A DNA stretch of 8,310 nucleotides from Methanosarcina sp. Its GTDB lineage: Archaea; Halobacteriota; Methanosarcinia; Methanosarcinales; Methanosarcinaceae. The stretch lies in the NCBI GenBank assembly GCA_013331265.1, contig DUGS01000057.1, forward strand, positions 1-8,310. The letters are read 5' to 3'. The notes under the pieces are model-generated. The model saw only the letters and a list, made by a program, of their open reading frames with translations, was not told the DNA's origin and did no database searches. Positions 4,589 through 8,310 of this stretch are shown one piece after another. Positions within the stretch are counted from its first letter, which is position 1; every line of letters starts with the position of its first letter. The translations under genes and the position numbers were made by a program.

Positions 4589-5806
4589 ATGTCAGAGAGC
4601 GAGCAGTACTCCAGAAACACACTTATGGATTTCATTAAATATCGCCCCCTCGATATTGAAATCTGTGACGTAACTCTTCGCGATGGGGAACAAACCCCTG
4701 GCGTTGTGTTCTCGAAAGAACAGAAGCTGGCAATGGCCAGTGAACTTGATTCCATGGGTGTTGAGGTTATAGAAGCCGGCTTTCCGGTAGTTTCCGCATA
4801 CGAAAAAGAAATTGTAAAGGAAATCGCAAACCAGGGCTTTAATTCAAGGATCTGCTGTCTCTCAAGAGCAGTAAAGGGGGATGTGGACGCTGCCCTTGAA
4901 TGTGACGTTGATATCGTGAGCATTTTCATTGCAATGTCCGACATGCACCTCAAGTATAAGTACCACCGAAGTCTTGAGGATATGCTCGGCTGCGCCAAGG
5001 AAGCCATAGAATATGCAACTGATCACGGTTTAAAAGTACGTTTTGCAGCCGAAGATGCAAGCCGTACCCCGATTGACCGTCTCAAGCAGGCTTTTAAGGA
5101 AGTTGAAACCGAATATAAAGTGCAGTACGTAAGCGTTGCAGATACAGTTGGCATCCTGAACCCTACTACAACCTACTATCTTGTAAATGAGATATTCAAA
5201 TCCGTAAACACTTCTATCTGTATCCACTGCCACGATGACCTTGGCATGGCTACAGCCAACACCCTTGCAGCTGCCGAAGCTGGAGCAAAACAGCTCCATA
5301 CGACAGTTAATGCTATAGGAGAAAGGGCAGGAAACGCTTCCTTAGAAGAGGTTCTGGTCGCCCTCAGGGTTCAGTACGGTATAGACCGCTATGATACTAC
5401 CAAGCTTACCTCTCTTTCCAGAATGGTTTCGGAATATTCGGGAATTACTCCTTCGGTAAACAAAGCCGTTGTCGGACAGAACGCTTTCACGCACGAGTCC
5501 GGAATCCATGTAGCTGCAATTCTGGAAGAGCCGCGTACCTACGAACTCTTCCTCCCCGAGATGGTCGGCGGAAAACGCAACCTTGTTGTCGGAAAGCACA
5601 CAGGCACAAAAGCCTTGAAAGGCATCATCAACAGCATCGGCTTCTGCCTTGAACGGGATGAGCTCTGTGCCCTGATCGAAAAAGTCAAGGTCTGCACTGA
5701 AGAAAAGCGTAAAAGCATTTCCCGGGATCAGCTTGAAAAGCTGATTGCTCAGGTAAAACAGGAACAGAAAGCTCCAGGCAGCGACAAAGAGAAGGTTTCT
5801 ATATAA
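4589..5806 (+). CDS. aksA: Homocitrate synthase family enzyme (AksA/NifV-like)
   Basis: This is a cytoplasmic Claisen-type acyltransferase that condenses acetyl-CoA with a 2-oxoacid. The TIM-barrel starts with DVTLRDGEQTPGVVF (27-41; R31 and D32 are catalytic/metal residues). Metal-binding histidines sit in HCHDDLGMATANT (213-225; H213, H215). The second signature is TTVNAIGERAGNASLEEV (238-255), then FTHESGIHVAAI (300-311) and VGKHTG (334-339). At 405 residues it lacks the C-terminal allosteric domain of ordinary isopropylmalate synthases (about 500 residues). That length, and the HDD and NAIGERAGN motifs, favour homocitrate synthase. In methanogens AksA begins the chain extension of 2-oxoglutarate toward 2-oxosuberate for coenzyme B; homocitrate also serves nitrogenase (NifV). 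A citramalate or isopropylmalate synthase role is less likely. No nif or aks partner is visible here. The ATG at 4589 has only a weak ribosome site; an in-frame ATG (4625) is an alternative. Confidence 0.85.
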   Translation: MSESEQYSRNTLMDFIKYRPLDIEICDVTLRDGEQTPGVVFSKEQKLAMASELDSMGVEVIEAGFPVVSAYEKEIVKEIANQGFNSRICCLSRAVKGDVDAALECDVDIVSIFIAMSDMHLKYKYHRSLEDMLGCAKEAIEYATDHGLKVRFAAEDASRTPIDRLKQAFKEVETEYKVQYVSVADTVGILNPTTTYYLVNEIFKSVNTSICIHCHDDLGMATANTLAAAEAGAKQLHTTVNAIGERAGNASLEEVLVALRVQYGIDRYDTTKLTSLSRMVSEYSGITPSVNKAVVGQNAFTHESGIHVAAILEEPRTYELFLPEMVGGKRNLVVGKHTGTKALKGIINSIGFCLERDELCALIEKVKVCTEEKRKSISRDQLEKLIAQVKQEQKAPGSDKEKVSI

Positions 5807-5812
5807 AAACCC

Positions 5813-5846
5813 TGACTTTTATATAAAAGTCATCTTCTCTTTTTTT
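5813..5846 (+). terminator. 20-bp perfect palindrome plus T-run after the homocitrate synthase gene
   Basis: TGACTTTTATATAAAAGTCA (5813-5832) is perfectly self-complementary, begins 6 bases after the stop codon, and is followed by a run of seven Ts (5840-5846). It should end the plus-strand transcript. Being symmetric, and sitting between convergent genes, it may also limit readthrough from the minus-strand gene that ends at 5866. Confidence 0.65.
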
Positions 5847-5865
5847 CCTGATTTAATTTTTTCAG

Positions 5866-6783
5866 TTATCTTTTCTCCTCTGGACTTTTCATCTTGCAGG
5901 TGCAAGTTCTTTTACTTGTGGTTTTGGCAGAAGGTTTCATGGCAAATAAACATGCAACTGCAAACAGAGTAACTGTACAACCTATGTTCAGGAAAGGAGT
6001 AGATAGAGTCCTTTTCGACACTGGCTCGTTTAGAGTCCAGTGCCTGATGTCCTCAACAGTATTCCCCTCTACAGCAAAACACTCCTGAGTCCCGTTTTGT
6101 TCAAATGTGAAAACCCAGATTTCTCCATTTCTCTCTGAGGAAATATCTATCTCCTTCAATTCTCCAGGATCTATCCCTGCTTCAGAAGCATTTTGTTCGG
6201 CCAGTTCAATTGCCCTGGCTTTTGAGCGGACAGGACCTGAGAGGAGAAACTCCGGCTGTTCAAATTTTACATATTCATATGCTCCTGTGGTATGTTCAAC
6301 CCCCCTGCCAAAGCCCCAGCTTTCGTTGCTTAAACTTATTTTCACTTCATAGGGACCGTTTAATTCATTCTTACGAATTCTGCCTCCTTCAAAATTAAGG
6401 GTTACAGTACTGGTTTTTTCATCCAGGTAGGTAGAATTTTTCGCGAGGTTAAGCATACGAAACTCGTGGGCTGTTGAGCCTTTACTCTCATGAAAACCCA
6501 GGTCTACGCTCAGGTCTCCAGTGAAATAATAATTGGAAGGCACGTTACTCTGGGCGTTAAATTTAACCACCAGATAGTCATAAAACCCATCCCCATCCAT
6601 GTCCAGCCCGTAATCTGAAACCGGCCCAACGAATTGTACGGGATTTTGAGGATTTTCTGCCTCATCAGAGTCTTCATCTGCCACAGCAGTATTTACAGAG
6701 GTAAAAAACACTATCAGTAAAAGACTAATATGAAAAAATATCAGTTTTTTGTTCTCAATCGAGCGGTATCTTCCCAAATTCAT
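5866..6783 (-). CDS. Membrane-anchored surface protein with Asp-loop and PepSY-like region
   Basis: I do not recognise a named family. From the ATG at 6783 the protein has 305 residues. A basic start (RYRSIENKK) and a hydrophobic stretch at about 13-35 form a signal peptide or anchor ending near TAVADED. A DMDGDGFYDYL loop (61-71) has the alternating-Asp pattern of calcium-binding surface domains. A beta-rich part with several N-x-S/T sequons follows. Residues 185-250 (from KARAIELAEQ to EGNTVEDI) show the helix-then-sheet pattern of PepSY-type domains, an inference only. A second hydrophobic span (264-282) precedes a basic tail with CTCK (294-297), so the bulk should be outside and the tail in the cytoplasm. 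A TTG at 6798 would add five residues; I prefer the ATG, with GGGG (plus 6793-6796) upstream as a ribosome site. It converges with the homocitrate synthase gene and lies downstream of the DUF3160 gene. Confidence 0.8.
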   Translation of the reverse strand: MNLGRYRSIENKKLIFFHISLLLIVFFTSVNTAVADEDSDEAENPQNPVQFVGPVSDYGLDMDGDGFYDYLVVKFNAQSNVPSNYYFTGDLSVDLGFHESKGSTAHEFRMLNLAKNSTYLDEKTSTVTLNFEGGRIRKNELNGPYEVKISLSNESWGFGRGVEHTTGAYEYVKFEQPEFLLSGPVRSKARAIELAEQNASEAGIDPGELKEIDISSERNGEIWVFTFEQNGTQECFAVEGNTVEDIRHWTLNEPVSKRTLSTPFLNIGCTVTLFAVACLFAMKPSAKTTSKRTCTCKMKSPEEKR

Positions 6784-6828
6784 TATTACATACCCCAACT
6801 CTAAGTCATTTCCAGTTCAAATTTGACT

Positions 6829-6862
6829 AAAATTTAAAATAAAAATAAAAAATTTAAGATTG
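6829..6862 (-). promoter_or_regulatory. AT-rich promoter region of the 6783 gene
   Basis: Between the two minus-strand genes the sequence is almost pure A/T. On the minus strand, TTTTAAATTTTA (around plus 6830-6841) is TATA-like and would start RNA near 6810, giving a leader of about 27 bases. Several alternative TATA-like registers exist nearby, so the exact element is uncertain. Confidence 0.35.
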
Positions 6863-6876
6863 AAAAATAATAAATT

Positions 6877-6906
6877 AAAAAATGTTTTTCAGGGCTTTAA
6901 GCCCTG
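6877..6906 (-). terminator. Palindromic terminator overlapping the DUF3160 stop codon
   Basis: CAGGGCTTTAAGCCCTG (6890-6906) is a palindrome with 8-bp arms that contains the TAA stop (6897-6899 read on the minus strand). On the minus strand it is followed by GAAAAACA-type sequence and then six Ts (plus 6877-6882). It should end the DUF3160 transcript, so the next minus-strand gene probably uses its own promoter. Confidence 0.6.
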
Positions 6907-8310
6907 TATGTTGAGACCCACTCCGGCTTTTCCGGCGGTTTTTCCTTCAACATTTCCCTCCATTTTTCATCTGTCAGGCGTTCAGACATGGGCTGCTTGA
7001 ACTCGTAATGGCTCATAACGGGGCCTGCAGCCAGGAAAATCCTGCCATCAGGGACCCTGTAAGCCACAATTACCATGTCTACGTACCCTGTCCCTTCCTC
7101 AAGCACTAGTTCGTTATTCGGTTCGGTGTGGACATCTGCAACGAGGGTAGTTTTCCTTGTTTCTTCATCGGAATCAACGCTCATTTTGATGATTTCTCCA
7201 AACTCGAAAATATAATATTTGTCCTCTTCTGTCAGTTCCTCATTTTCAAGTTCCTTTTCGGAAATCTCAATGAGCTTTTCCAGGTTCCTCTCAAGGCTTT
7301 CAAAGTTTCTTCCCGTATCTTCATCAAGCGCATCCATTTCTTCAAGCCCGTCTGCAGTCATCCGGGTAAGAGCAAGCAGCCGGTTATAAAATTCAGGTAC
7401 AGGCTCCACAAACCCAATGGGCTTATCTCCAAACATAGGCATCGAATCATTCATCCCATAGCTTTGCTTGGCATAGAGAATTGTATCGTGCCTGAGTTCG
7501 GTCCAGGAAGCAAGAGAAGTGCTCAGTTCTTTATCCTGCCAGGCTTCAGTCTGCATAAAGGTGGGATAGCCTTCACCATAGTCATTCAGGAGAGGCTTGA
7601 GAGAAAATAACCATGACCAGTAGAGGTTTCTGTTCCAGTCGGCTGCACTGAAATTCGAAAACTCAGAACTCAGTTCGCTATACTGGATACTGTAATTCTT
7701 ATAACTGGAATCGTTCAGTTCGTCAAGCCAGTAAACAGCCCTCTCAGATCCCATGAGAGCCATTGCATCAAGCCCGCGCGGGAAGCCCCTATCGTTTCCG
7801 TATTCGGAATATCTATAGGTAAAAGGCACCTGTTCCTGATCTCCGGTGTATTCTTTAGTATAGGGACCAGTGAGCCTGGAAAAGATGTAAGAGTCCGGGA
7901 TAAAACGCTGCCCCATAAACCTGAAGCCTTTCGTATCCTCAAGAAGTTCATCGGCCTGCTCAGCCGTCAGAATTGGCTCATGGGTTCCGCTTCCTGTTCC
8001 TCCATAGATCTCCGGGCTCCGGTATCCTGCAAGTTCTATTTTTAGCTCTTCCATCATTGTTGTGTTAAAATTCCTTGACCCTGTTCCAAATACTTTCCCC
8101 ATTGCTTCCATATATTCATAAGGTCCAAGATCATCAGAGGCACCGACATAAAAAGCAGTGATTGCATAAATCCGGTCCCATTTCTTAAAAAGATCTGGAT
8201 TTTCTTCAAGCTTGGAGGTAATCAGGCTTGCCTGGATGGTCTGGATGCGGGCTTCTTTTTCCGGGTCTTCGGCCTCGATTAATTTTCCTTTAAGAAGCAT
8301 GCTCATCCTG
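6897..8310 (-). CDS. DUF3160-family protein, N-terminus outside the window
   Basis: The frame is open from the right edge to the TAA at 6897-6899, giving 470 visible codons. An ATG at 8306 has an in-frame codon before it and the family is usually longer, so I treat the gene as cut by the edge. Segments characteristic of DUF3160 are visible, numbered from that ATG: YAITAFYVGASDDL (about 48-61), FRFMGQRFIPDSYIFSRLTG (128-147), RGFPRGLDAMALMGSERA (173-190), the tryptophan-rich WSWLFSLKPLL (229-239), LASWTELRHDTILYAKQSYG (265-284), and a C-terminal block with YVDMVIVAYRVPDGRIFLAAGPVMSHYEF (about 410-438). The function of the family is unknown; members are generally secreted or lipoproteins, which cannot be checked here because the N-terminus is missing. 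A Glu/Lys-rich helical stretch lies near residues 335-360. The gene has its own terminator and lies 113 bases upstream of the membrane-anchored protein gene. Confidence 0.85.
   Translation of the reverse strand, partial: RMSMLLKGKLIEAEDPEKEARIQTIQASLITSKLEENPDLFKKWDRIYAITAFYVGASDDLGPYEYMEAMGKVFGTGSRNFNTTMMEELKIELAGYRSPEIYGGTGSGTHEPILTAEQADELLEDTKGFRFMGQRFIPDSYIFSRLTGPYTKEYTGDQEQVPFTYRYSEYGNDRGFPRGLDAMALMGSERAVYWLDELNDSSYKNYSIQYSELSSEFSNFSAADWNRNLYWSWLFSLKPLLNDYGEGYPTFMQTEAWQDKELSTSLASWTELRHDTILYAKQSYGMNDSMPMFGDKPIGFVEPVPEFYNRLLALTRMTADGLEEMDALDEDTGRNFESLERNLEKLIEISEKELENEELTEEDKYYIFEFGEIIKMSVDSDEETRKTTLVADVHTEPNNELVLEEGTGYVDMVIVAYRVPDGRIFLAAGPVMSHYEFKQPMSERLTDEKWREMLKEKPPEKPEWVSTYRA

Noticed and set aside
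6784..6798. TTG at 6798 as start of the membrane-anchored protein
   Set aside because: It adds only five residues, and the ATG at 6783 has a GGGG ribosome-site candidate at a reasonable distance.
7128..7610. 160-codon plus-strand frame opposite the DUF3160 gene
   Set aside because: It lies fully antisense to a frame with clear family signatures, and its composition looks like a shadow of that gene.

Overview
The window looks like a chromosomal segment of a methanogenic archaeon of the genus Methanosarcina. The case rests on an archaeal-type GAPDH, an archaeal IMPase/FBPase-family phosphatase next to an NAD kinase, a homocitrate-synthase-family (AksA/NifV-like) enzyme, archaeal TATA-type promoters, U-rich terminators, and long AT-rich spacers full of short tandem duplications. 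The genus is inferred from general resemblance; no database was consulted.

Region 1-1459 has no long gene. It holds a candidate 52-residue single-span membrane protein on the minus strand (449-607), with a TATA box that would give a leaderless mRNA. It also holds an open frame with no start codon (757-879) that reads like a protein relic or dispersed element, a strong hairpin (836-870), three families of 18-25 bp tandem duplications, and the gap promoter with phased short repeats in front of it.

Region 1460-4260 is a plus-strand metabolic block: GAPDH (gap), an IMPase/FBPase-family phosphatase, and an NAD kinase starting at TTG one base after the phosphatase stop. GAPDH and an FBPase would both serve gluconeogenesis. 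The phosphatase-kinase order matches the domain order of the fused NADP phosphatase/NAD kinase known from Methanocaldococcus jannaschii (MJ0917), so the pair may instead set the NAD/NADP balance. A hairpin with a short T-run overlaps the gap stop codon and could separate or attenuate gap from the pair.

Region 4261-4588 is a regulatory spacer with two possible promoters, an inverted repeat abutting one TATA box, and a 12-bp tandem duplication. It leads into a 405-residue AksA/NifV-type homocitrate synthase (4589-5806), expected to feed coenzyme B (2-oxosuberate) synthesis or nitrogenase cofactor homocitrate. A 20-bp perfect palindrome and T-run follow it, at the point of convergence with the minus-strand genes.

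Region 5866-8310 carries two minus-strand genes for probable cell-surface proteins of unknown function. One is a ~305-residue protein with a signal peptide, a Ca-binding-like Asp loop, a PepSY-like region and a C-terminal anchor. The other is a DUF3160-family protein whose N-terminus lies beyond the right edge. A palindromic terminator overlaps the DUF3160 stop codon. No rRNA, tRNA, CRISPR array, insertion sequence or replication origin was recognised.
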